This document shows, one piece after another, positions 17,821-25,404 of a stretch of DNA of 64,000 nt. Origin of the DNA: Plebeiibacterium marinum (lineage in GTDB: Bacteria > Bacteroidota > Bacteroidia > Bacteroidales > Marinilabiliaceae); contig NZ_JAPDPI010000006.1 in NCBI RefSeq assembly GCF_026013615.1, positions 62,001 through 126,000 on the forward strand. The letters run 5' to 3'. A program made the translations under genes and the position numbers. Every line of letters starts with the position of its first letter. Within the stretch, counting starts at the first letter, position 1. The notes below the pieces were generated by a model. The model was not told the origin of the DNA. It did no database searches and saw only the letters and a list, made by a program, of their open reading frames with translations.

Positions 17821-18582
17821 TTAATTATATAGATTATTAGCATTTAACACTTTCTCGATCTGCCTTACCTTTCCTTTAAAGGCATTCCTCTTTAAATCGT
17901 TATCTGTAACTGTTCTACCAATACAGTATTTGCTGAAACCTGACGTTTTTATTCGCTGCGAACGTAAAGCCTTTTGCAAAGGAGAGAGTTTTGACCGGCC
18001 ATCTGACTTAATTTCTACAATAACTAAGTTATTTAATACCACATTTGTGTCTTCACTTTTAAAACTCAGGTTCACATCTATAGTACACCGCTCTTTAAAG
18101 TTTTTATTAACCAGGGTAAGCCGGTAAAAATTGTTGGCAAGAGAACTTTGCAGATCGTGATGAGAGTATGGGGTACTTTCGTTTATAAAATCCTTGTCGC
18201 GATCAGAAAAACTATTGACCCCGAATTCTGAGGACACACGCTTTTTTATAGTCCGCCCTTTATTATTTTTGAATTTTACTTCAAAAAAACTTTTACCTGA
18301 TGAAACATAACTACGCCTTCTGATTTTATATCGATTTAACTTACCATTATGATGTGCTGTGTACATCTCGTTTTCTATAGTATCATAATACACAGTGGAA
18401 TATGGCAGTAAACTTTTACCATTAATATTTAGCAAATAATATTTATTGGCAACAGATTCAATTGTAGAGGAAAGCTGTTTCGAATGAAACCAGTATTTTT
18501 TGTCTATGCGGTTCATAAGCTTTACCTGATCCATATCTTCCAGGCCAATCGACTCAAATAAGTTAGTATTAAACGCTCCCAT
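17821..18582 (-). CDS. VTC-domain protein (polyphosphate polymerase-like)
   Basis: A 253-residue cytoplasmic protein of the triphosphate-tunnel (VTC/CYTH-related) type. Visible tunnel elements are RIDKKYWFHSKQL, YKIRRRSY, FFEVKFKNNKG, KKRVSSEF and the acidic strand LVIVEIKSDG, followed by SKYCIG near residue 222. These supply the basic and acidic residues lining the tunnel in yeast Vtc4, which makes polyphosphate from ATP. It is the first gene of the operon. Its substrate in bacteria of this kind is not proven, and polyphosphate or another phosphate polymer is inference. Confidence 0.87.
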   Translation of the reverse strand: MGAFNTNLFESIGLEDMDQVKLMNRIDKKYWFHSKQLSSTIESVANKYYLLNINGKSLLPYSTVYYDTIENEMYTAHHNGKLNRYKIRRRSYVSSGKSFFEVKFKNNKGRTIKKRVSSEFGVNSFSDRDKDFINESTPYSHHDLQSSLANNFYRLTLVNKNFKERCTIDVNLSFKSEDTNVVLNNLVIVEIKSDGRSKLSPLQKALRSQRIKTSGFSKYCIGRTVTDNDLKRNAFKGKVRQIEKVLNANNLYN

Positions 18583-18909
18583 GTATTTATAAATTGATTA
18601 TTAAAAGGCTAAGCATAACTTGCCTATACTATTTTTCCTGTATATTATCTGTAACCCATCGTTTGTTTACATGTTAAAAATATATGTATTGCTTGCGGTA
18701 AATAAACAGAATCGACAAATGAGAAGGTTTTATAGACAAACCCAAATATTTTACATATTTGGTTCAATTGGTAAAAATGCTCAGCGCATAAAAAAAGGTA
18801 GCTATAAAGCAAAAAACTACTATAGCTACCTTTTACAACATATTTAATTTAAACCTCTGTCCATATATTCTATTCAAAAAAAGGAGTTTTGCCTTATATA
18901 TAAAGCTTT
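18583..18909. other. Intergenic region with terminator
   Basis: 327 bp between the VTC operon start and the end of the Spy-like gene. Apart from the hairpin at 18791-18834 and a presumed VTC promoter that was not resolved, nothing coding is supported; a 75-codon plus-strand frame here overlaps the hairpin and is rejected. Confidence 0.5.
18791..18834 (-). terminator. Rho-independent terminator for the Spy-like gene
   Basis: AAAAGGTAGCTATA at 18793-18806 pairs perfectly with TATAGCTACCTTTT at 18821-18834 (14-nt loop). Read on the minus strand the stem runs into a T-run, as expected for a terminator of the gene at 18910-19317. Confidence 0.85.
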
Positions 18910-19317
18910 CTATCTCCTTGGAGGACCTTTTCTTTGGTGCTCTTTTAAAAATACATCATATTTAGCCATTTGTTCTTCTGACAAAACAGATTTAACTTTC
19001 TTTTCAAAATCTGATTTTTGTTGCTCCATATCCTCCCTTGATGGTCGCTCTCCTTCTTCCATTTGAGTTTTTACATCCTCAAAATGCGCCAAATATAATT
19101 CCTCTACCCTACTTGTCTGTTCTTCGTTTAAACCAACCTCTTCAGCAAGTTTACTAACCATTTCTTTAATTTCCTTTTGATCCGGAAATCGGGGTGGCCC
19201 ATGCTGTTCTCTATGCTGATCATCCCCTAATGGCTGCGCTTTTATATTTATACCAAATGCAGTAACAACTGCTAACATCAATAAATTCAATAATGTTTGT
19301 CTTGTTAATTTTATCAT
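18910..19317 (-). CDS. Spy/CpxP-like periplasmic protein
   Basis: A 135-residue exported protein: signal peptide to about residue 27, then a His/Pro/Arg-rich segment (HREQHGPPRFPDQ), then charged helices with LNEEQTSRVEEL and LSEEQMAKYDVF, each resembling the LTxxQ motif of the Spy/CpxP family. Such proteins are periplasmic chaperones or metal/stress sensors. The gene lies just downstream of the iron-sulfur operon and carries its own upstream 21-bp-spaced direct repeat (19438-19466), shared with that operon, so they are probably co-regulated. The His-rich segment could bind metal; that is inference. Confidence 0.7.
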   Translation of the reverse strand: MIKLTRQTLLNLLMLAVVTAFGINIKAQPLGDDQHREQHGPPRFPDQKEIKEMVSKLAEEVGLNEEQTSRVEELYLAHFEDVKTQMEEGERPSREDMEQQKSDFEKKVKSVLSEEQMAKYDVFLKEHQRKGPPRR

Positions 19318-19437
19318 AATGACGAATTTAAAATTAGATTTTAATATTGTACAAATGCGTAATTGACTACATTAAAATATTGTTTTATTATTACGCTATA
19401 CAAACATAGGGTTGTACAAACTATTATTTAAATCCAA

Positions 19438-19466
19438 TCGACAAACGGAATAAATCTATCGACAAA
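19438..19466 (-). promoter_or_regulatory. Direct-repeat operator TTTGTCGA-N13-TTTGTCGA (site 1)
   Basis: On the minus strand TTTGTCGA occurs at 19466-19459 and again at 19445-19438, start-to-start distance 21 bp, or two helical turns. It lies 121 bp upstream of the Spy-like gene start. The downstream half is embedded in GTTTGTCGATTGGATTTA, 18 bp identical to site 2 at 25088-25116. This geometry matches LytTR-type operators. Confidence 0.65.
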
Positions 19467-19473
19467 AACCTGA

Positions 19474-20493
19474 TTAAACAATCATTCCCGACAGGTAAGA
19501 AAACAACACGATCACCAAATAAACTGTAAGAACCAAAACTGTGGTTAATCTCTTTCCTAAAAACTTAAACAGCATAATAATCGATGTGGTGCAAATAGCA
19601 GTAGCAGAAAGGGAAAACCCAATAGACACGCCTAAACCTAAATCAGTAAACCTGAGAAGTGGAGCCAGAAATAAAACATCTGCCCCATTGCACATATAAA
19701 TAAATGTGCCTATCAGTGTAAAAATAAGCAGCGATACAAAATGATCATTAAGTGGCAATTGCTCTATCACTTTTAAAGGCCCGGAAATTTCAAGTATTAA
19801 ACCTAAAAAGCCGGCAATAAAAACATACGGTGCAATTTCAAAAACCATTTTCCATGTTTTCATATACACATCCTCTCCCCTTATAGCACTACACACTTTT
19901 GGGCGACAACTGTTATATACACCAATTGCATTATTTCCCATTTTCTTATGGGCAATCTCCATAACAATACCTGTAATTATAGAAACAACAAAGGCGCCCA
20001 AAATCCTTAATACACCATATTTAAATCCTATAACTGAAAATGACAGATAGATTACATATGGATTTAAGATAGGCGCTGACATAACAAAACTTATAATAGT
20101 GCGCATTTTCAAACGCCGTTTCATCGACTCTATTAATGGGATGGCACTACAAGAGCAAACAGGTATTAACGAAGCATAAAAAAAGGCCGTCACCTGATTT
20201 TGGGGAATAAGCTTTTTATATCGTTTAAAATATTTTTCTGTAACACTACCCGCAAAGGCTCCTGCTATTACAACCATAAACAATTCAAATAGATATTCAT
20301 AAGTCATAAACAACCACCTGGGCATAAATTTATAAATAACACACTTTTCCCTGGTTTGGAGGTTTATACCATACCAGGTAGAATAGATTGTATCAGCCAC
20401 CAAAACCAATAATACAAACCAAATAGCCAATTTACCTATATTGATATCACTATTTTGTTTCTTTGAAACACTTGCTATATTACCACTTATCAT
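19474..20493 (-). CDS. YraQ/DUF318-family permease
   Basis: A 339-residue integral membrane protein with about eight helices. The motif SLIPVCSCSAIPLIESMKRR near residue 113 is the Cys-Ser-Cys-containing signature of the YraQ/UPF0718 permease family, with the second repeat marked by NGADVLFLAPLL near residue 270. Relatives include the ArsP methylarsenite exporter and the SO_0444-type metal efflux proteins, so a soft metal, metalloid or sulfur compound is a plausible substrate, but this cannot be read directly. It is the last gene of the iron-sulfur operon, 37 bp after the 129-residue secreted protein. Confidence 0.82.
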   Translation of the reverse strand: MISGNIASVSKKQNSDINIGKLAIWFVLLVLVADTIYSTWYGINLQTREKCVIYKFMPRWLFMTYEYLFELFMVVIAGAFAGSVTEKYFKRYKKLIPQNQVTAFFYASLIPVCSCSAIPLIESMKRRLKMRTIISFVMSAPILNPYVIYLSFSVIGFKYGVLRILGAFVVSIITGIVMEIAHKKMGNNAIGVYNSCRPKVCSAIRGEDVYMKTWKMVFEIAPYVFIAGFLGLILEISGPLKVIEQLPLNDHFVSLLIFTLIGTFIYMCNGADVLFLAPLLRFTDLGLGVSIGFSLSATAICTTSIIMLFKFLGKRLTTVLVLTVYLVIVLFSYLSGMIV

Positions 20494-20530
20494 TCTATAA
20501 GTATTTAAAAAATCACTTTGCAGGCTTTAA

Positions 20531-20920
20531 TCATTTGCTTTTAAAAACCGCTGTTTCAACAACTTCACCTTTATCTGTTTTGCGATAAGCAGTAAGCTGA
20601 ACAGAGCCGCTCTTCTTCGCTTTTAAACCAAGGCAAACTTGTCTATGCCATTCCGAAGCCGATGTTTGTTTCCAGAGTCCTTTTTCCAGGATATTTAAAC
20701 CTTTTACATAGAGTTTAACCTTATGAACACCCTCTGCACAATACTTTCCTTTTTGAATTACAATCAATGTGCATTTTAATACATCACCTACCACATAACC
20801 ATCCTTTACACCTTCCGAAAACTCAAATTTCAGTGTAATATTATCGGGAGTCACAGCATAGCAATTCAACTCATTAACAAATACAAATGCCATCAACAAG
20901 CTCAAAACAATCCGCCACAT
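20531..20920 (-). CDS. Small secreted protein, Ig-like, unknown function (paralogue of 24625-25011)
   Basis: A 129-residue protein with a signal peptide ending near residue 22. The mature part is beta-rich with Cys residues in VLKCTL, KYCAEG and RQVCLGL. Aligned by eye with the first protein of the operon (24625-25011) it shares the pattern Y-x-x-G-D-x-L, a Cys about 17 residues later, a K-x-K strand and a Trp-Lys/Glu pair, so the two look like paralogues, perhaps periplasmic Ig-like domains. No family was recognised. It lies between the ten-motif ferredoxin (22 bp) and the permease (37 bp). Confidence 0.6.
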   Translation of the reverse strand: MWRIVLSLLMAFVFVNELNCYAVTPDNITLKFEFSEGVKDGYVVGDVLKCTLIVIQKGKYCAEGVHKVKLYVKGLNILEKGLWKQTSASEWHRQVCLGLKAKKSGSVQLTAYRKTDKGEVVETAVFKSK

Positions 20921-20942
20921 TCTATTCTTTATAACAGTTATA

Positions 20943-21968
20943 TCACCCTCTACTTATAGCTCCATAAGTACATACCTCTTCACATTTACCACATAACATA
21001 CAATTAGTAGTATTAATATTTGCAGGCTCAAAATCTACATTTATAGCTGCCTGAACATCGCATTCCACAACACAATCGCCACAAGAAGTACAAACACTAT
21101 TATCAATGCTTGGATTTATAGCTGTTTCTTCATTCACTATTATTGCATCATCATTACAAACATTAAAACAATCACCACATTCGGTACACTTATCCTGGGA
21201 TATATAGGCTACCAATTCACTAGTAGTGCCTGATGACGATTTTAATACGGCATTCTCAGTACATACGCTATAGCATTCTCCACAACTTGTACATGATGCT
21301 GCATCAATTTTTACATAGGCATTAGATATGGCATTATGCCTGCATGCTGATAAACATTTACCACACTTTTTACATTTACTCGTATTAATACTGGCCTTAC
21401 CATTTACAGAAGAAATTGCTCCATAACTACAAACTGAAGAACAATGAGAAGTACAACCATGACATCTTGAAGTATTCACGCTATAGCTGGAAACAACATA
21501 TGAAATAGCCTTACCTTCATTTTCACATTGACTGATACAATCACCACATCCAACACAATTGCTTGCCGAAATAGAATATGAATTTGTTTGTATTGATGAA
21601 GGCGTGATGGTTATTGCTTGCTCAGGACAAGCCGTTTCGCACTCTTCACAGGCAGAACAATTATCTTTGTCAATGGTATATGATATTCCGGGAATGGTTA
21701 TTGCGTTTACATCGCAAACATTTAAGCACGATTTACATTCATCACATTTATCAATATCGATGCTGTATTCAGCTAAACTATCCAGCTCTATAGCAGAATA
21801 ATAACAAACATCAAGACAATCTCCACAAGCTGTGCAACGAGATCGGTCGACTGAAAACTGATGATTGGAGATATCTGAGCATGATTGAAAAACATGTGTA
21901 CTTAAACCATATCCTGCAACAAACAATAATGTTTTTTTTATAAACTTTCTTCTGTTCGATTTATCCAT
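20943..21968 (-). CDS. Exported polyferredoxin with ten [4Fe-4S] motifs
   Basis: A 341-residue protein whose N-terminus NRRKFIKK plus a hydrophobic stretch resembles a twin-arginine signal, the route for folded cofactor proteins; VFQSC near residue 30 may be a weak lipobox. From residue 45 to the end there are ten CxxCxxCxxxC-type motifs (RCTACGDC, KCDECKSC, NCSACEEC, NCVGCGDC, RCHGCTSHC, KCKKCGKC, SCTSCGEC, KCTECGDC, VCTSCGDC, NCMLCGKC), at about 26-33-residue spacing, so up to ten clusters in five ferredoxin-like units. The fifth motif has an extra residue (CTSHC). Such a chain could act as an electron wire in the periplasm. Its neighbours are a membrane ferredoxin and an outer-membrane barrel. 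Confidence 0.85.
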   Translation of the reverse strand: MDKSNRRKFIKKTLLFVAGYGLSTHVFQSCSDISNHQFSVDRSRCTACGDCLDVCYYSAIELDSLAEYSIDIDKCDECKSCLNVCDVNAITIPGISYTIDKDNCSACEECETACPEQAITITPSSIQTNSYSISASNCVGCGDCISQCENEGKAISYVVSSYSVNTSRCHGCTSHCSSVCSYGAISSVNGKASINTSKCKKCGKCLSACRHNAISNAYVKIDAASCTSCGECYSVCTENAVLKSSSGTTSELVAYISQDKCTECGDCFNVCNDDAIIVNEETAINPSIDNSVCTSCGDCVVECDVQAAINVDFEPANINTTNCMLCGKCEEVCTYGAISRG

Positions 21969-21980
21969 CTTGTATATTTT

Positions 21981-23288
21981 TTAAAAGAAAACCCTCAACT
22001 CCAAACGGGCAAGTTTGGCATATTCTTCCATATTATCAGACTTCATTAACCCAGATAAAACAGTTGTTCGCAGCTTCTTATTAAAAAAGTATTTCCCAAC
22101 AGACATATCAAATTCGTGCATATGTTTGCCTTTTATCTGGCGTGAATATTGTATTTTAAGACTTAACTTCTTATCTACAATTTGATGTTTAGCTATTAGA
22201 TTCACCAAGGGCATGTCTACTACATCCATTCTAAAAACCTCACCTAAAAACAAATTTGAAAAACGAGGACTAGCCAGTGCGCCATCATCCAGATCAAGTT
22301 TTCCAATATACCCCAAATGAAGTGTGGATAAATTTCCTGTTTGCCACTCTATCACTTTTTCTGCATCAACTGAATACAAAACCGCACTATTCTCTTTAAC
22401 TCCCTGGTACACTGTCTGTACAGACAAGAGGGCATTATTGAACAGTAAGAAATTGGCATGAAGTCCCAGATATATATCCGGGTTATCATAATACCCCCCA
22501 AATTCTGAATAAATTACCCCACCATATGATTCGAGAGAAGGATAGGTAGCTTGAGAGACACTTTCAAAATCGTTAAACTCATCATATTCATTATCACTTG
22601 CTGATTCCTTTTCTCCTTTAGCCTTTTCAAAAGAAACAAATGCAAAATTGGTATCTCCAAAACTATTGCCTAAAGGTTGATTCCGAACAGGGGTTATATC
22701 ATAAAGAAAACAATTTGCACAAAAACTGCCATTTCTGGCAACATCTTTTGTTACTGAAGCCATAGCCCCTGAAAACCGATATAATCCGGACTCCTTGTTA
22801 AAACTTACCCCCCAGCCTCTCTCATTCAACAAAAAGGAATTTGGCAACTTAACCTGTTGTAATCCAATGCCAAGACTAAAATCCGGGGTAAAATAATTAT
22901 AAGATACTTCACGAAGGCCTGTTTTCCATTTTGAAAAGTTTATATTAAGATCGTAATCATATTTATTCCAGGCCTTTATTCCCCCTTCAAAATAAAACTG
23001 ATGGTTGTTATGCGAGTAATCCAATCCCAAAAATGCCATTCCATTTGAAATATTAGTATTTGATAAGTAGCCGGATGAACCAACTATTTCTCCAGCCCAG
23101 TTTATTGCTGACGTAGCGTATACTGGTTTCAGATGTCCTGACAAATTACTTCTACACTCCCATTGTGCAAAAACCATCATATTGAGTAATAACATGACTC
23201 CAAGCAATACAATTCTTAACCTTATAGTTGTCATTACCTTTGATAAAAGACCTTTCTTTTTTGCCATATTTATTAAATCTACTTTCAT
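21981..23288 (-). CDS. Outer-membrane beta-barrel protein of the iron-sulfur operon
   Basis: A 435-residue protein with a signal peptide (MTTIRLRIVLLG onward, cleaved after MVFAQ) preceded by a basic extension. The mature part has many amphipathic strands (FYFEGGIKAW, LGIGLQQVKL, LKIQYSRQIK) and ends LARLELRVFF, the aromatic C-terminus of outer-membrane barrels. A loop contains CANC, plus an early Cys after the signal. Its start overlaps the end of the NapH/NosR-like gene by 4 bp and the polyferredoxin gene starts 12 bp after it, so the three are made together. It may be a porin that houses or docks the ferredoxin; this is inference by analogy with porin-cytochrome conduits. An ATG nearer the signal peptide may be used. 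Confidence 0.72.
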   Translation of the reverse strand: MKVDLINMAKKKGLLSKVMTTIRLRIVLLGVMLLLNMMVFAQWECRSNLSGHLKPVYATSAINWAGEIVGSSGYLSNTNISNGMAFLGLDYSHNNHQFYFEGGIKAWNKYDYDLNINFSKWKTGLREVSYNYFTPDFSLGIGLQQVKLPNSFLLNERGWGVSFNKESGLYRFSGAMASVTKDVARNGSFCANCFLYDITPVRNQPLGNSFGDTNFAFVSFEKAKGEKESASDNEYDEFNDFESVSQATYPSLESYGGVIYSEFGGYYDNPDIYLGLHANFLLFNNALLSVQTVYQGVKENSAVLYSVDAEKVIEWQTGNLSTLHLGYIGKLDLDDGALASPRFSNLFLGEVFRMDVVDMPLVNLIAKHQIVDKKLSLKIQYSRQIKGKHMHEFDMSVGKYFFNKKLRTTVLSGLMKSDNMEEYAKLARLELRVFF

Positions 23289-24628
23289 TTGTTGATTGCC
23301 TTAAATGAGCATACATCCAAACAGTCGCCGCACTGAATACACTCCTCATTAATCACAAAGCGTTTATTAACATTCGACACAGCCCCGTAAGCACAGTCTT
23401 TTTCGCAGCGGCTGCAAGACTTGCAATTTTGATTCACAGTTAGTTTATATGCACCTGGAATTCTTGAAACCCATCCAAGGATCAACCCTACCGGACATAA
23501 GGTTTTACAAAATGGACGATAAATAAATAGCGAACTCAACAGTAAAATGCCGAGAAGTATATAACCTGTAACATTGGAAGAAAACAAGTTAAACACTACC
23601 CTAAATGGATCAATTTTTATATACAAATTGGTTCTGGTAAACACTATTTGCATTACCAATGCAATGATTGCTACCACCCTTATAACTTTTAAAACCTTTT
23701 GCACTTGAGGTTTCAAGCCTTTCTTTGCTCTTTTACTCCTATATATGAATTCCTGAAGTGCCCCAAGGTGACATACCCAGCCACACCATATTTTTCCAAA
23801 AAAATAAGTAAGAAGCAAAAGCCCAAATATCCAAATTAAGTTTAGCCTATTTACACTATCACCTAACAGCAACAATATGAGGTTTTGAAAGCTGGATATC
23901 ATACAAGGACACCCTCCACTAATAAACCCCAAATAAACTAATGAACTTAAAAGCAATAAAGAACGAATGGCATATATTCTTTTATAGCGGAACAGCAAAC
24001 CGGCGAAAAAGGTGGCCATCAATGCTATGCATGTTCTCAATAAATTATGTTTATCCCCTTCTGAAAAACCTCCTTCAACTGTAGGGCTAACTCCTTCATC
24101 AAAGGTTTCAAATTCTTCCAGCTCTGAAAAATCATCAATTTCTGAAGCGTTTTTTAATGATAAATCTGTATCCACTTCATATAAAGAAGTTACTATGCTA
24201 TCATTGTCACGAATGGTTACATAGTTAGAATCACTTGTAGTAACAAACTCACCAGTACCATAAAAATCCTCACCTCTATAATCAGATTCCTGTGCTACTT
24301 TGAATATTATTCCTGCAAACAACAATACGCCCAGAACCCAAAAAAGAATAATCTTCCTCTTTCTTTTAAATACCAATAAAATAATTATAGCTATAGAAAT
24401 TAATACAAAAGGGAATTCATTAAATGGTAAAGAAAACAACATTCCTTCTCCGGAACATTCATTGCAGTTACTACACATATAACTTGACTCAGCATCACCC
24501 ACTGCATCATTAATTATCAACTCTTCAGTCAAGGGTTCAAACACATCTTTTTGCCCAAAAGAAATTATACTCACGAACAATATCCCAAGTATAACCCATA
24601 ACCGTATTATCCATCCCATGTTTATCAC
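23285..24628 (-). CDS. NapH/NosR-like polytopic membrane ferredoxin
   Basis: A 447-residue membrane protein. It opens with a signal or anchor helix, then CSNCNEC near residue 54, membrane helices near 70-112, a long acidic extracytoplasmic segment, then further helices with CGWVCHLGAL near residue 281 and CKTLCPVGLILG near 373, the paired CxxxC motifs of the NapH/NosR/RdxA family. Two [4Fe-4S] motifs close the protein (CKSCSRCEKDC and CIQCGDCLDVC). These proteins pass electrons between the quinone pool and periplasmic iron-sulfur or other redox partners. It overlaps its upstream neighbour and its downstream neighbour by 4 bp each. Confidence 0.85.
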   Translation of the reverse strand: MINMGWIIRLWVILGILFVSIISFGQKDVFEPLTEELIINDAVGDAESSYMCSNCNECSGEGMLFSLPFNEFPFVLISIAIIILLVFKRKRKIILFWVLGVLLFAGIIFKVAQESDYRGEDFYGTGEFVTTSDSNYVTIRDNDSIVTSLYEVDTDLSLKNASEIDDFSELEEFETFDEGVSPTVEGGFSEGDKHNLLRTCIALMATFFAGLLFRYKRIYAIRSLLLLSSLVYLGFISGGCPCMISSFQNLILLLLGDSVNRLNLIWIFGLLLLTYFFGKIWCGWVCHLGALQEFIYRSKRAKKGLKPQVQKVLKVIRVVAIIALVMQIVFTRTNLYIKIDPFRVVFNLFSSNVTGYILLGILLLSSLFIYRPFCKTLCPVGLILGWVSRIPGAYKLTVNQNCKSCSRCEKDCAYGAVSNVNKRFVINEECIQCGDCLDVCSFKAINK

Positions 24629-25011
24629 CCTTTTTTCAGAGTTATTTTAGCTACCCCTCCTTCTTTTTCACAAACCCGCTGACAAATAATTTCTATGTCA
24701 TTTTTATTATCATTCGTAACCTCAATTTTCAATTTTCTACTGTAAGTATTAGGTTGTTTTTTCTCCCATTTTGTTGCACCCACAATTTTTGCCCCAATTG
24801 CTTTAAACTTTGTTTTTGTTATGTCAACATGACAATTTCTATGATTTAAAATAACAGAAACTTCAACAACAAGCTCATCTCCTATACGATAGCTTTCTTT
24901 CTTAAATTGATCACTAACTTTTAGATCAATCTCACAAGCCATACCTAGGGTGGTAAACAAAAATAAAAACGTAAGGAGTCCGGATCTAACAACAGATTTT
25001 TTATTCATCAC
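24625..25011 (-). CDS. Small secreted Cys-containing protein, unknown function; first gene of the iron-sulfur operon
   Basis: A 128-residue protein with a signal peptide ending LGMA, so the mature chain begins at or next to a Cys (CEIDL). The rest is beta-rich and holds Cys in HRNCHVD and in a closing pair CQRVCEKEGG. It looks paralogous to the protein at 20531-20920 (shared Y-R-I-G-D type turn, central Cys, Lys-rich strand, Trp). No domain family was recognised. The 4-bp overlap with the membrane ferredoxin gene implies translational coupling and a linked function. Two adjacent ATG codons are possible starts. Confidence 0.62.
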   Translation of the reverse strand: MMNKKSVVRSGLLTFLFLFTTLGMACEIDLKVSDQFKKESYRIGDELVVEVSVILNHRNCHVDITKTKFKAIGAKIVGATKWEKKQPNTYSRKLKIEVTNDNKNDIEIICQRVCEKEGGVAKITLKKG

Positions 25012-25087
25012 AAAATATTATTGTATTTATTATATGTTTTTACAGTTTAACGAAACTAATTACAATCCACATTAACCATAAATCCAA

Positions 25088-25116
25088 TCGACAAACAATC
25101 CTATTTTATCGGCAAA
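25088..25116 (-). promoter_or_regulatory. Direct-repeat operator TTTGCCGA-N13-TTTGTCGA (site 2)
   Basis: On the minus strand TTTGCCGA at 25116-25109 is followed by TTTGTCGA at 25095-25088, start-to-start 21 bp. It sits 77 bp upstream of the first gene of the iron-sulfur operon and shares an 18-bp identical stretch with site 1. Confidence 0.65.
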
Positions 25117-25259
25117 TGGCAATAAAAGCATATACAAGTTCTCAAAGCTGACAACAACAACCTGTTTCTACATACCATACCCATAATCAAAACACCTGGA
25201 AACCTCTTTTTCTGAACGTTAACAACAGTAAACAAAGACGCAACAATTATACATTCCTG

Positions 25260-25288
25260 TTTGCAGACAAAAAACTGAGGTTTGTCGA
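25260..25288 (+). promoter_or_regulatory. Direct-repeat operator TTTGCAGA-N13-TTTGTCGA (site 3)
   Basis: On the plus strand TTTGCAGA at 25260-25267 is followed by TTTGTCGA at 25281-25288, again 21 bp start to start, 117 bp upstream of the YfiR-like gene. The first half has two mismatches to the consensus. Confidence 0.55.
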
Positions 25289-25404
25289 AATAAGTTTATC
25301 AACAAAACTTAATACGTCAATTTTGAACCAGAAATTACAGGAAAAACACCTTCCCGACTATGCTCACACATTATTAATAATTACTAACAATTAAAAAACG
25401 GACC

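Larger units (their letters stand above)
25012..25404. other. Divergent regulatory region of the iron-sulfur operon and YfiR/receptor operon
   Basis: 393 bp between divergent operons. It holds two copies of the 21-bp-spaced direct repeat, one facing each operon (25088-25116 minus, 25260-25288 plus). TAGTTTCG on the minus strand near 25056-25049 could be a -7 box for the leftward operon, with TTTA 20 bp upstream. No coding potential was seen. Confidence 0.5.

Noticed and set aside
21559-21801. 80-codon plus-strand frame inside the polyferredoxin gene
   Set aside because: Antisense of a Cys-rich repetitive gene, which leaves stop-free frames on the other strand; no independent start signal.
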